From Nocardia caishijiensis NBRC 108228 (GTDB taxonomy: Bacteria > Actinomycetota > Actinomycetes > Mycobacteriales > Mycobacteriaceae): a stretch of DNA of 64,000 bases. The position numbers and the translations under genes are program-made. This document shows positions 45,397 to 53,736 of this stretch, piece by piece. The DNA lies in NCBI RefSeq assembly GCF_001612825.1, contig NZ_BDBE01000049.1:1-64000 (forward strand). Direction: 5' to 3'. How positions within the stretch are numbered: position 1 is the stretch's first letter; each line of letters opens with the position of its first letter. The notes beneath the pieces are model-generated. The model searched no databases. It was given only the letters and a program-made list of their open reading frames with translations, and was not told where the DNA came from.

Positions 45397-46728
45397 ATGG
45401 CTACAGCGATTGTTGTCGGCGGTGGGATCGGGGGAACGGCGGTTGCCCTCGGGCTGATCCGGCGAGGCTGGTCGGTGCGGGTGCTCGAGCGGGCGGCGGA
45501 GTACGCCGAGGTGGGAGCGGGAATCTCGCTGTGGCCCAATGCGCTTCGAGCGCTGGATGCGCTCGGCATCGGTGATGTGGTGCGGGCGCAGGGGTTGGCT
45601 GACGTCTCGGCCGGTATCCGTGATGATCGTGGGCGTTGGTTGTCGCGCACGGATGTGGACACGATGCGGCGCCGATTCGGAGCTCCGGTGGTGATCCATC
45701 GCGCGGCGCTGCTGGATATCCTCCGCGCTGCTCTGCCGGAAGGAGTTGTGGAGACCGGAGTTTCGGTGGAGAGCGTCGCTGTGGACGGGGTGGTCACCGC
45801 TGTCCGATCGGTGCGGGATGGGGAGGTCGCCGGGAGTGGGCTCGGGCCGGACGTGGATGGTGTTCGGCTGGAACGAGAGGGCGGTGCGGGGCGGCCCGAG
45901 GCACATGCTGAGGGCAGGGTAGAGCGTGTAGGGCGGACGGAACGGCCTGAGGTACGAGCGGAGGGTGAGGCAGAGCAGGCGGGCCGGACGGGGGAAGCGC
46001 GCGCCGAGGGTGGGGGAGAGCAGGCCGGGCGGACGAAGCGGGTCGAATTCGCCGCAGATCTGGTCGTCGGCGCGGACGGAATCCGCAGCGTCGTTCGCCA
46101 AGCCGTCTGCGGGGAGGTTGCTCCGCGCTACGCGGGTTACACGGCATGGCGAGCGGTCGTCGACCTCGCCGAGCCTCTGACAGACTTCGGCGAAACATGG
46201 GGCCGCGGAGCCCGTTTCGGCATGGCCCCACTTCCTGACGGCCGTGTCTATTGTTTCGCGGTCTACAACGCCGAAGAAGGCACCACCGGCACTTTCGCCG
46301 ACGTGCGCGCCCGCTTCACCACCTGGCACCACCCCATTCCAGCCCTACTCGCCGCCGCCGACCCGAACACGGTCCTCCACAACGACATCTACGAACTCCC
46401 ACCCCTACCCACCTACACCGCAGGCCGCATCGCCCTACTCGGCGACGCCGCCCACGCGATGACCCCCAACCTGGGCCAGGGCGGTTGCCAAGCCCTCGAG
46501 GACGCCGTCGTTCTCTCTCGCCTGGCGGGTACACCCAATGGTCTCGCCCGATACAACACCGAACGTCGCCCTCGCACCCAAATGATCACCCGCCGCTCAG
46601 CAACCATCGGCGCCGTCGGCCAACTCTCCACCCGACCGATGGTCGCCCTACGCAATACGGCTCTCCGCCTGACTCCACCCGGCGCCCAGTTCCGTTCACT
46701 GGAAAAGGTTCTGGAATGGGAACCGTGA
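45397..46728 (+). CDS. FAD-dependent aromatic-type monooxygenase
   Basis: 443 residues, group A flavin hydroxylase (3-hydroxybenzoate 6-hydroxylase/salicylate hydroxylase-like). Dinucleotide motif IVVGGGIGGTAVALGLIRRG, VGAGISLWPNALRALDALG, DG motif LVVGADGIRSVVRQ, GD motif GRIALLGDAAHAMTPNLGQG. Residues about 150-215 are a repetitive Arg/Glu/Gly-rich insertion (three 13-residue repeats) with no counterpart I know of in the family. Regulated by the divergent TetR protein. Substrate unknown. Confidence 0.88.
   Translation: MATAIVVGGGIGGTAVALGLIRRGWSVRVLERAAEYAEVGAGISLWPNALRALDALGIGDVVRAQGLADVSAGIRDDRGRWLSRTDVDTMRRRFGAPVVIHRAALLDILRAALPEGVVETGVSVESVAVDGVVTAVRSVRDGEVAGSGLGPDVDGVRLEREGGAGRPEAHAEGRVERVGRTERPEVRAEGEAEQAGRTGEARAEGGGEQAGRTKRVEFAADLVVGADGIRSVVRQAVCGEVAPRYAGYTAWRAVVDLAEPLTDFGETWGRGARFGMAPLPDGRVYCFAVYNAEEGTTGTFADVRARFTTWHHPIPALLAAADPNTVLHNDIYELPPLPTYTAGRIALLGDAAHAMTPNLGQGGCQALEDAVVLSRLAGTPNGLARYNTERRPRTQMITRRSATIGAVGQLSTRPMVALRNTALRLTPPGAQFRSLEKVLEWEP
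45901..46035 (+). repeat. Three imperfect 39-base in-frame repeats inside the monooxygenase
   Basis: Units at 45901-45939, 45952-45990 and 45997-46035 encode AHAEGRVERVGRT, VRAEGEAEQAGRT and ARAEGGGEQAGRT, separated by 12 and 6 bases. The period is a multiple of three, so the frame is kept. Confidence 0.85.
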
Positions 46729-46734
46729 CCACGG

Positions 46735-47000
46735 CAGACGGGACGCGACTACATCTATCTGCATTCCGCGGTCGACGGATCCCACGGCTGATCTACGCCG
46801 AGTTCTCGGACAACGAGAAATCCGTGGCAGCTCAAGGATTCATGAACCGGGCACGAGCGTTCTTTGGTGTTCATGGCACGTCTTCCTCGTGGGATCGTGA
46901 CCGATAATGGTTTCTGCTACCGCCCAGCCGATTCACCAGGATACTGCGCGTGCTCGCCACCAACGAGTCAAGGACAAATGCACTGCATCTACCCGAGACG
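46735..47000 (+). pseudogene. Decayed IS481-type transposase fragment
   Basis: Pieces of a DDE integrase core appear in shifting frames: YIYLHSAVDGS (near 46750-46785), then RLIYAEFSDNEKSVAAQGFM and NRARAFFGVHG (to about 46877), then GIVTDNGFCYR (to about 46923). They match the IS481 pattern with the first Asp in AVD and the second in TDNG. At least two frameshifts separate them; no complete ORF or terminal repeats remain. The following 250 bases hold no gene. Confidence 0.7.
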
Positions 47001-47119
47001 CACAACTCCGGCAGTTGTCGCGGTTAACCATACTGGGCGCATTTCCCGAAGCTCTCCCATGACTACCTTTGCGTGTAATGCTGCCAGGACTTCTTAGATA
47101 ATCGGTAGATCGTCGAATT

Positions 47120-47203
47120 CTGTTGATATCGAAAATCGATTCGATATCCGCCGACCATCGAAAAACTTAATCCGACTGTCATTGAAAATATCGATATCAA
47201 CAG
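47120..47203. repeat. Inverted repeat in an A/T-rich stretch
   Basis: CTGTTGATATCGA (47120-47132) and TCGATATCAACAG (47191-47203) are perfect 13-bp arms 58 bases apart; a nested ATATCGA/TCGATAT pair lies in the left arm region. The surrounding 47.1-47.25 kb is strikingly A/T-rich for this genome. It may be a remnant mobile-element end or a regulatory structure. Confidence 0.5.
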
Positions 47204-47249
47204 TTCTTTCGCGAAACTTGATCGCCCACCCGATACCATGCACTGGATT

Positions 47250-47423
47250 CTATCTCTCCGAGCTGTCGATGACGTGGAGATTCTGAGCGCTGAACCTCAT
47301 GGCTAGTTTCGCGAGAGTCGAGATATTGTCGAGCGCAGCTAATAACTCGAGCCGGAGAGACTTTGGGGATTCAATAAACCATTCGACAATTACAACGTTA
47401 GAATCGCCCAAGTCAGAACTGGT
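47250..47423 (-). pseudogene. C-terminal part of a small gene cut by the IS3 element
   Basis: Read leftward from the IS boundary, 57 open codons end in TAG (47252-47250): the start is TSSDLGDSNVVIVEWFIESP, the end AMRFSAQNLHVIDSSER. The frame joins exactly to the open frame on the other side of the IS (48694 upward). Sequence composition looks protein-like (hydrophobic and charged residues alternate as in helices and strands). Family not recognised; position suggests a second immunity or accessory protein of the RHS locus. Confidence 0.45.
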
Positions 47424-47456
47424 TGCCGGGGCTGCTGCAGGATCGGGTGACAGCGG

Positions 47457-48316
47457 TTAAGCAGCCTGGCGGACTGCTGGGGCCATGATGGTTTCAAATT
47501 CGATCGGGGTCAACCGGCCGAGGCGAGCCTGTCGACGCCGGCGGTGGTAGGTGCGCTCGATCCAGGTGACGATCGCGATCCGGAGCTGCTCGCGGTGTCC
47601 CAACGCTGTCGGTCCAAGACGTTGCGTTGCAGCAGGCTGAAGAAGCTCTCCATGGCGGCGTTGTCACCGGCCGCACCGACACGACCCATCGATCCGACCA
47701 TGCGATGACGGTTGAGCGCGTGGACGAATCTCCGCGAGCGAAATTGAGATCCACGGTCGGTGTGGATCACGCAACCGGACACGTCACCGCGCCGGGCAAC
47801 AGCATTGTTCACCGCGGTCACCGCCAGTCGAGACTTCATCCGCGTATCGATCGAGTACCCGATGATCCGGTTGGAGAAGACGTCTTTGACCGCGCACAAA
47901 TACAGCTTGCCTTCGTCGGTCTGATGTTCGGTGATGTCACTGAGCCACAACTGATTTGGTGCGTCGCTGCGGAATCTGCGCTGTACCAGGTCGTCATGGA
48001 CGGGCGGCCCCGGTTTGCCGTTCTTGCCGCGCCGCGGCTTGCCGAACGCGCTCCACCACCGATTCGTCGAACATATTCTCCAGGCGGTCCGCGCACTCAT
48101 CGATTCACCTGCTTCGCGGGCTTCGTCGGCGAGAAACCGGTAGCCGAATTCAGGGTCGTCGCGATGCGCGTCGAACAACGCGTTGGCCCGATACGCCTCG
48201 GCGACGTCGCCAGTGGTCACCGGATCGGCCAGCCATCGATAGTAGGGCTGGCGAGCGAGCTGCAGCACCCGGCACGTCACCGCCACAGGGATTCCTTCGG
48301 CGGCAAGCTCTTTCAC
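47457..48316 (-). pseudogene. IS3 transposase orfB, frameshifted near its end
   Basis: DDE transposase with HTH_21 start (GIPVAVTCRVLQLARQPYYR), integrase core LWLSDITEHQTDEGKLYL, CVIHTDRGSQFRS and NAAMESFFSLLQ (third acidic residue). After DRQRWDT the frame shifts: restoring one base at about 47592-47596 gives the normal end REELRIA-like, RIAIVTWIERTYHRRRRQAR to TAA at 47457. As it stands the frame runs to 47510. Start GTG 48316 overlaps orfA by GTGA; GGAAAAGG just upstream could be a -1 slippery site. Confidence 0.85.
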
Positions 48317-48621
48317 GAGCGGGTAGAGCCTTTTCCCGGGATCTGAGCCTGCGACAGATAGGCGGCCGCGCGGCGCAGGACCTCGTTCTCCTGCTCGAGC
48401 AACCGGATCCGGCGGCGAGCATCCCGCAGCTCGACCGACTCACTGCGAGTGGTCCCGGGTTTGTTCCCGTCGTCGATCTCGGCTTGGCGCATCCATTTCG
48501 ACAATGTCATCGGATGGACCCCGAAATCGGCCGCGACCTGCTCCAGGGTCACTCCGTCGTCTCGGTTGCGGGCGACCCGCACGACGTCGTCGCGGAACTC
48601 TTTCGGATACGGCTTGGGCAC
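48313..48621 (-). CDS. IS3 transposase orfA (helix-turn-helix)
   Basis: 102 residues: PKEFRDDVVRVARNRDDGVT then LEQVAADFGVHPMTLSKWMR is the HTH, followed by the leucine-zipper-like RRRIRLLEQENEVLRRAAAY. GTG start at 48621. Normally fused to orfB by ribosomal frameshifting. Confidence 0.9.
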   Translation of the reverse strand: MPKPYPKEFRDDVVRVARNRDDGVTLEQVAADFGVHPMTLSKWMRQAEIDDGNKPGTTRSESVELRDARRRIRLLEQENEVLRRAAAYLSQAQIPGKGSTRS

Positions 48622-48693
48622 TGCGACATCCTCTCAGGCTCACGTCTTGGCAAGCCATCTCGGTTGTCACCTACCCCTGCAGCAGCCCCGCCA

Positions 48694-48795
48694 TTCTTCC
48701 GAGATTATCTTTCCCTGAGATGTGGTTTGGTAGCTTCCAATCAACTCGGCCGTCGGACAGTGCATGGAGATGGCGCTACGGATCTGTGGGCCCAC
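48694..48795 (-). pseudogene. N-terminal part of the small gene cut by the IS3 element
   Basis: From a GTG at 48795 (or ATG at 48765) the frame reads VGPQIRSAISMHCPTAELIG then SYQTTSQGKIISEE and runs without a stop into the IS at 48694. Joined to 47423-47250 it makes a protein of about 91 (or 81) residues. The frame is open from directly after the immunity-gene stop at 48823. No strong ribosome site is seen, so the start is uncertain. Confidence 0.4.
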
Positions 48796-48822
48796 TGGTC
48801 GATGAATACTGACAGTAGCGCC

Positions 48823-49296
48823 TTAATCGGTAAGGTTCCGTTCGATCGAGCCAAAGAATGCCTTGCAGATTGTCTCCTTCGGAACTTTTCCCAGGAGAAG
48901 CGCAGCCACGTTGATGTAGATGGAGTATATTTGAGAGTTCGGATGGGTACCGTTGAATTCTCTGACTGCATTCCAGCAGGCTGAGAATATTTTCATAAGC
49001 GCTTCATGCGCTCGATTCTCTGGAATCGGCTGAAAGACTGGGCCGTATGGCGGTGTGGCGATAATCTTTCGAGGTAAACTGTCGGTGCTGTGGTTTAATA
49101 GCACCTGGGCGTGCGGCGAATTTGGAAAACCGCCATATCGATCATGTGCGGCGATGCCTGCTATGATCATAGAATCGTATTCGGCCCTGGACTCCGGGTT
49201 AGCGCGAAGCTTGAACTCGACGTTTAAATGTTTCGGTGCATTAATGCGCCAAACGGCGAGGTCGGATTCATTCTGTTCATCGATAATGTAGAGCAA
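48823..49296 (-). CDS. Candidate immunity protein of the RHS toxin
   Basis: 157 residues starting LYIIDEQNESDLAVWRINAP, with HDRYGGFPNSPHAQVLLNHS and ALMKIFSACWNAVREFNGTH. No family recognised. TTG start at 49296; its ribosome site AGGAGG lies in the final codons of the toxin gene, and only three bases separate the toxin stop from the TTG, so translation is coupled. Lower G+C than core genes. Immunity role is inferred from position and coupling. Confidence 0.7.
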   Translation of the reverse strand: MLYIIDEQNESDLAVWRINAPKHLNVEFKLRANPESRAEYDSMIIAGIAAHDRYGGFPNSPHAQVLLNHSTDSLPRKIIATPPYGPVFQPIPENRAHEALMKIFSACWNAVREFNGTHPNSQIYSIYINVAALLLGKVPKETICKAFFGSIERNLTD

Positions 49297-49299
49297 AGA

Positions 49300-52200
49300 T
49301 TATCCTCCTGTTAGTCCGTATGGAAGGATTCGAGGGCGCCCCAATTGGCTGAGAACTGATGTTGGCAAAGCAATCGCATCGCCAACTCCAGCGTCTGCGA
49401 GGTTGTCTATCCGGCTTATTTCAGGGATATCATTTCTGTTAACGATGGTGCGCACGATAGTATATGGGCCTTCCTCGGGGAATGCGGCAAACATTCCCCG
49501 AGCGTATGCACTTGCGCCCTCCTCGGTTAGAGCAAAGTACTTCGATTCGATACCCTCGGGATTTGAAAACCGTCGTGTATCGAGGATCTGTTCCAACTCG
49601 GCTTGAAGTACAGCTCGGTACAGATATTGCTCATCTTCGCCAAGGCACTGGAGTCCCAGTGGGTCCAGCCAAGTTATCGGGTTGTGAGGGTAGGTGTTGG
49701 GGTTGGGAGCGGGCGTTAAGCCCAACGGGTCTTGCGTTAGATAGCGGGCGGTGTGGGGGTCGTAGTAGCGGTGGTGGTTGTAGTGGAGGCCGGTTTCCGG
49801 GTCGTATTGTTGGCCAGGGAAGCGGAGGACGGTGGTGGTGTCGCCGCGCCAGATAGTTTTGCCCCAGAGGCCGGTTTCGGCGGTGGATGTGGTTGTTGTG
49901 GTGGGGTTGACCAGGTCGGTGGGGGTGCCTGCGATGTCGGTGGCGATGACGTGGAAGGCGTGGTCGGTGATAGTGCGGACGGACTGGGCGACCGGGGTTG
50001 AGCTGTCGGGGAGGTAGTCCCAGGATGTTGTTTCAGTGGGCGTGGTTTGTTCGATGAGATCAGTTTTGTTCCAGGTGAATTCGTGGATTTCGAGGACGGT
50101 GTGGTCACGGCTGAGTAATTGTTTGGTGGTGCGGCGGCCGAAGGCATCGTAGGTATAGCGCCACCATTGGCCGTCGGGGGTGAAGACGTCGGTGAGTTGG
50201 TCGAAGGCGTTGTAACGGTAGTGGGTGATGGCGGGTTTGCGGGAGATTCGGGTGGTGTGTTTGCGGGTGAGGCGGCCGTCGGAATCGTAGTGGTAGCGGG
50301 TGCGGCCGCGGCGGATGAGGAGGTTGCGGTGGTATTCGCGGGATGGGTCGGTTAGTGGTTGCGGCGAGGCTGTCTGGTCGGCGGGGTCATTGTCGGTGGG
50401 CGTGGCGTCGGTGATGTTGCTGAGTGCGTCGTAGGTGAATCGTTGGGTTGCCGCGTTGGTGGTGAGCGCGGTGATTCGGCCGATGGGGTCGAGTTCGTAG
50501 GACCGGGTGCGAGTGCGGTGGCCAGCTGTCGTTGTTGTATGGGTGGTGATGTATCCGTCTGCGCGCCAGGAGTATTCGTCGCGACGTAGCGGCTGGGTGG
50601 CGGTGAGTGTGCTGTTGGTAACGTGTCCGACGGAGTCGAAGACTCTGGAGTGGCTCACAGCGCCGGCTTGCCAGCCGTTGACCCGACCGAGTGCGTCGTG
50701 GTTGAGACCGATGTGGTGGGTGTCGGCGACGATCGCGTTCACGCGATTGCCCGGCCCATACCCCCACTGAGTGGTCTTCCCGGTGGGTGTGACGCGGGTG
50801 ACCGCGCGCCCGTGATGGTCGTAGCCGAACTGTGTCGGTGGACGGTCGTCGAGTTGTGCGGCGAGTAGTCGTCCGGCGGTGGAACGCTGGTATCGCAGCA
50901 CGTGTCCGCCGCCCTCGAGGTTGCGTGTGGTCGCAGTGTTGAGATGTCCGGCCGAGGTGTAAACGTAGGTGAGTGCCTCGCCCGACTCCGCGCGGATCTC
51001 GGTCAACCGACCGAGCCGATCGTAGGAATGGTGACGGGGTATCCCGGATGCCGGGGTGACGGTAGCGACTTGACCGGTCGGTTCATACAGGTAGCTGATC
51101 TGGGCGCCGTTGTAGTCGGTCTCGGCGCTGACGCGTCCGGCGGGGTCGTATTCGTAGGACCAGACCTGGGCGAGCGGATTAGTGACGGTGAGTAGTTGTT
51201 GCTCACTGTCCCAGGTGTAGTTGGTGGTCGACCCGTCCACCCTGGTGTGCGAGGCGAGCATCGCGAAGGGGCCGTAGCTGTAGCGCTGGACTTGGTCGGC
51301 GCGGTCGGTGTGGCTGAGTAGGTCGCCGTTGCTGCTGTAGGTCCAGGATTGTTGGAGACCATCAGGATCCACGCGGCTCAGTGGGCGACCATTCGGTGTC
51401 CAGGTGTAGCTCGTCGTGTCGCCGTTGGCGTCGGTGATAGTTGAGATCAGGCCGACGTGGTCGCGCGTGATCGAGGTGATTTGTCCGCTGGCATCGACGA
51501 TGCGTATCGGCTGACCGGCAGCGTCGGTTTCGAAAGTGGTTGTACTTCCGTCGGATTCGATGATCGTGGCCGGTGATCCATTGGGGTGATAGGTGAACCG
51601 CCGCGATATGCCGTCCGGGTCGGTGATCGAGGTGAGGTTGCCGGCGTCGTCGTAGCCGTATCGCAGAACAGCGCCGTCAGGATCGGTGACCGTGGCCGGC
51701 CGGTTACGCGCGTGATAGGTGAGATGCACCGAAGAGCCGTCGGGGCGGTGGACACGGACGATGTGGTCGTTGTCGTCGCGGTAATAGTAGGTGGTGGTCA
51801 GGTCGGGCCCGATAATCCGGAACGGGTGTCGGGAGACCGGCTCGGCGTAGTCGGTACGGGTGAGCGCGCCGGCGCCATCGGTTTGCACGACGAGGCGCTT
51901 GCCGGAATCGAACTCGTAATACCACTGCACACCAAGGGAATTGGTGACGTGAGTGCGGGTGTGTCGATTGGGCAGTGTCTCGTAGGAGAAGGTGGAATTG
52001 AGGATGGAGTCGGTGCCCACTTGCCGGACGATGCGACCGTGGTCGTCGTAGGTGTTGGTGAAATGGGTGCCGTCGGGGTCGTGCCAGGTGCGCATGCGGT
52101 GTGCGCGGTCGTAGGTGTAGCGGGTGAGGCCACCGAAACTGTTGGTGACGGTGGTGAGATCGCCGTCGGTGTAATCGAATTCGCAAATCAGTGTGGACAG

Positions 52201-53736
52201 TGCAACGCCGGTGGTGGCGCTGGTTCCGTCGACCCGGATCGAGGTGACCCGGTCATGGGAAGTCGTGAACGAAACCTGGTAGCCGCTCGAGGAACTCAGG
52301 TGGGTCGGATGGCGGTTGGCATCGTAGTGGTAGCGAATCCAGTTGCTGTGCCGGTCGACGATTCCCGCGATCGGGAAGTCACCCAGGGCTTGGGATTCAG
52401 CGTCCAATGCCGTGAAGTACCAGGTAATTTCGCGAACCGGGTCATGGATCTGATAACCGTCAGTGGTCGCGGCAAGAGGCCAGGAGTGTTCACCGAACAA
52501 CGGCAGAACCGTGGCGTTGGCCTCGGGATCGGGGTAGGCGAGAAGCATTCCGTCTTCGCCGACAAACGTCAATCCCTCGGGCGTGGCGATGACCCGCAGA
52601 TCGAGAAAGCTCGACCATGAGGGCCCGAGCCAGCGTCCTGACCGATAATTGGAGCGGTGGCGTCGCCATAACTCGATCGGCAACACACCGGGTAGTTCCA
52701 GGTCGACGATGGGGACGTAGTACTCGCCGGTGGACATGTCGACGGGCTCTCGACCACCACAGGTCCCGACCTTGTCCTGGGTGTTGGCGGGATCGCCGTT
52801 GCGAGCCGAGGCCGGGGCAGTCGAGTTGGTGTCGGACGGGTCGCGGGGAGTCTTGGTGTTGTCAGGTGTCGAAGCAGGGGCATCGGTGTCGGGTTTGGTG
52901 CTGGCGGGGTTGGTGTCGGCGTCGTTGCTGTCGGGCTTTTTGGTGTTGGCCGGGGTAGTGGTGTCGGCGTCCTTGCCCGACTTCGAGGGGGTCTTCTTGA
53001 ACGCCTTGGCGATGTCACCGAACGCGGACTTCAGTTGCTTGAGAAGCGGTTTCAGTTTGGCCATGGTTTTGGCCAGCTTCGAGAACAGCTTGGCGATCAT
53101 CGCGACGGTTTTCGCGATATAGGCAGTGGCCTGGACCGCGACGACCGGAGTGGCCAGGCCGCAGGTGAACAACGCTTCAGCAGCCCAGACCGCGAGGCGA
53201 CCGACGGTTTGCGCTACGAGGTCGCGCACGGTTTCGCGGACCGCGGCCACTACCCCACCAGCCATGCGGATCGCAGAAGCCGCAGCCGTGGCCGCGGTGT
53301 TGGCCGCGGTGAGCAGGTTCGTGGTGTTCGACGCGGCGCTCTTGTAGGCGGTGGCGGTTTGACCGGTCCAATCGGTCACATCGATGGCGACGGCCTTGTT
53401 CTGGGCGGTCGCGACTTCACTGATCCGGGTAGCGACGTTGTCCCAGGTTTTGGCGTAGGCCTCGATCTGGGCGGGGTCACCGGCGATCCAATCCAGGGCA
53501 TCTTGAAGGGGTTGGCAGTGTTCGATGAGCCAGCCGACGCCATAACCGGCCAGCGTGCCGAGTGGGTCGACGACCAACGACACTGCTTCGGCGGCCAACC
53601 CGGCGACGCCGAGGCCGACTTCGATCCACGAACCTCCGGAGATGGCGTCAGAAAGGTCCGTGACGGAGCTGACCAGGCTGATGCCGGTGGACCAGTCGGT
53701 GGTGTCTTCCTTGGCCGCAATCAGCGGGTTGGTCAT
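49300..53736 (-). CDS. RHS-repeat polymorphic toxin with type VII secretion-like N-terminus
   Basis: 1478 residues. Order: alpha-helical WXG/LXG-like N-terminus (about 1-250, with WIAGDPAQIEAYAKTWDNVA and VTDWTGQTATAYK); Thr/Pro/Asp-rich linker (about 255-345); DUF6531-like start PVDMSTGEYYVPIVDLELPG; many YD repeats (about 470-1290, for example YGYDDAGNLTSITDPDG); RHS core end GLHYNHHRYYDPHTARYLTQ and DPLGL ... WLDPLGL, the self-cleavage region; then a 116-residue C-terminal toxin module (1363-1478). The module reads YLYRAVLQAELEQILDT, ESKYFALTEEGASAYARGMF, PYTIVRTIV; it recalls ADP-ribosyltransferase-like RHS tips but the catalytic residues are not certain. Overlaps its ESX-like partner by ATGA and precedes the coupled immunity gene. 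Confidence 0.9.
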   Translation of the reverse strand: MTNPLIAAKEDTTDWSTGISLVSSVTDLSDAISGGSWIEVGLGVAGLAAEAVSLVVDPLGTLAGYGVGWLIEHCQPLQDALDWIAGDPAQIEAYAKTWDNVATRISEVATAQNKAVAIDVTDWTGQTATAYKSAASNTTNLLTAANTAATAAASAIRMAGGVVAAVRETVRDLVAQTVGRLAVWAAEALFTCGLATPVVAVQATAYIAKTVAMIAKLFSKLAKTMAKLKPLLKQLKSAFGDIAKAFKKTPSKSGKDADTTTPANTKKPDSNDADTNPASTKPDTDAPASTPDNTKTPRDPSDTNSTAPASARNGDPANTQDKVGTCGGREPVDMSTGEYYVPIVDLELPGVLPIELWRRHRSNYRSGRWLGPSWSSFLDLRVIATPEGLTFVGEDGMLLAYPDPEANATVLPLFGEHSWPLAATTDGYQIHDPVREITWYFTALDAESQALGDFPIAGIVDRHSNWIRYHYDANRHPTHLSSSSGYQVSFTTSHDRVTSIRVDGTSATTGVALSTLICEFDYTDGDLTTVTNSFGGLTRYTYDRAHRMRTWHDPDGTHFTNTYDDHGRIVRQVGTDSILNSTFSYETLPNRHTRTHVTNSLGVQWYYEFDSGKRLVVQTDGAGALTRTDYAEPVSRHPFRIIGPDLTTTYYYRDDNDHIVRVHRPDGSSVHLTYHARNRPATVTDPDGAVLRYGYDDAGNLTSITDPDGISRRFTYHPNGSPATIIESDGSTTTFETDAAGQPIRIVDASGQITSITRDHVGLISTITDANGDTTSYTWTPNGRPLSRVDPDGLQQSWTYSSNGDLLSHTDRADQVQRYSYGPFAMLASHTRVDGSTTNYTWDSEQQLLTVTNPLAQVWSYEYDPAGRVSAETDYNGAQISYLYEPTGQVATVTPASGIPRHHSYDRLGRLTEIRAESGEALTYVYTSAGHLNTATTRNLEGGGHVLRYQRSTAGRLLAAQLDDRPPTQFGYDHHGRAVTRVTPTGKTTQWGYGPGNRVNAIVADTHHIGLNHDALGRVNGWQAGAVSHSRVFDSVGHVTNSTLTATQPLRRDEYSWRADGYITTHTTTTAGHRTRTRSYELDPIGRITALTTNAATQRFTYDALSNITDATPTDNDPADQTASPQPLTDPSREYHRNLLIRRGRTRYHYDSDGRLTRKHTTRISRKPAITHYRYNAFDQLTDVFTPDGQWWRYTYDAFGRRTTKQLLSRDHTVLEIHEFTWNKTDLIEQTTPTETTSWDYLPDSSTPVAQSVRTITDHAFHVIATDIAGTPTDLVNPTTTTTSTAETGLWGKTIWRGDTTTVLRFPGQQYDPETGLHYNHHRYYDPHTARYLTQDPLGLTPAPNPNTYPHNPITWLDPLGLQCLGEDEQYLYRAVLQAELEQILDTRRFSNPEGIESKYFALTEEGASAYARGMFAAFPEEGPYTIVRTIVNRNDIPEISRIDNLADAGVGDAIALPTSVLSQLGRPRILPYGLTGG

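Larger units (their letters stand above)
47424..48693. mobile_element. IS3-family insertion sequence, 1270 bp
   Basis: Terminal inverted repeats start TGCCGGGGCTGCTGCAGG (47424-47441) and, on the other strand from 48693, TGGCGGGGCTGCTGCAGG; both ends have the TG...CA termini of IS3 elements and the similarity continues about 15 bases further inward. Two overlapping minus-strand ORFs (orfA, orfB) fill it. No 3-4 base target duplication is visible. orfB carries a one-base frameshift. Confidence 0.88.

Noticed and set aside
46251..46907. Open frame overlapping the monooxygenase end and the transposase fragment
   Set aside because: Its first part is a shadow of the monooxygenase; only its last 40 residues match a transposase, and those are annotated as a pseudogene.
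47417..48700. Target-site duplication of the IS3 element
   Set aside because: Flanks GGT and TTC do not match at 3 or 4 bases; none can be claimed.
48741..48971. 76-residue minus-strand frame overlapping the immunity candidate
   Set aside because: Alternative frame of the immunity gene without ribosome site; its tail LPIKALLSVFIDQWAHRS looks protein-like, but I could not support a gene.
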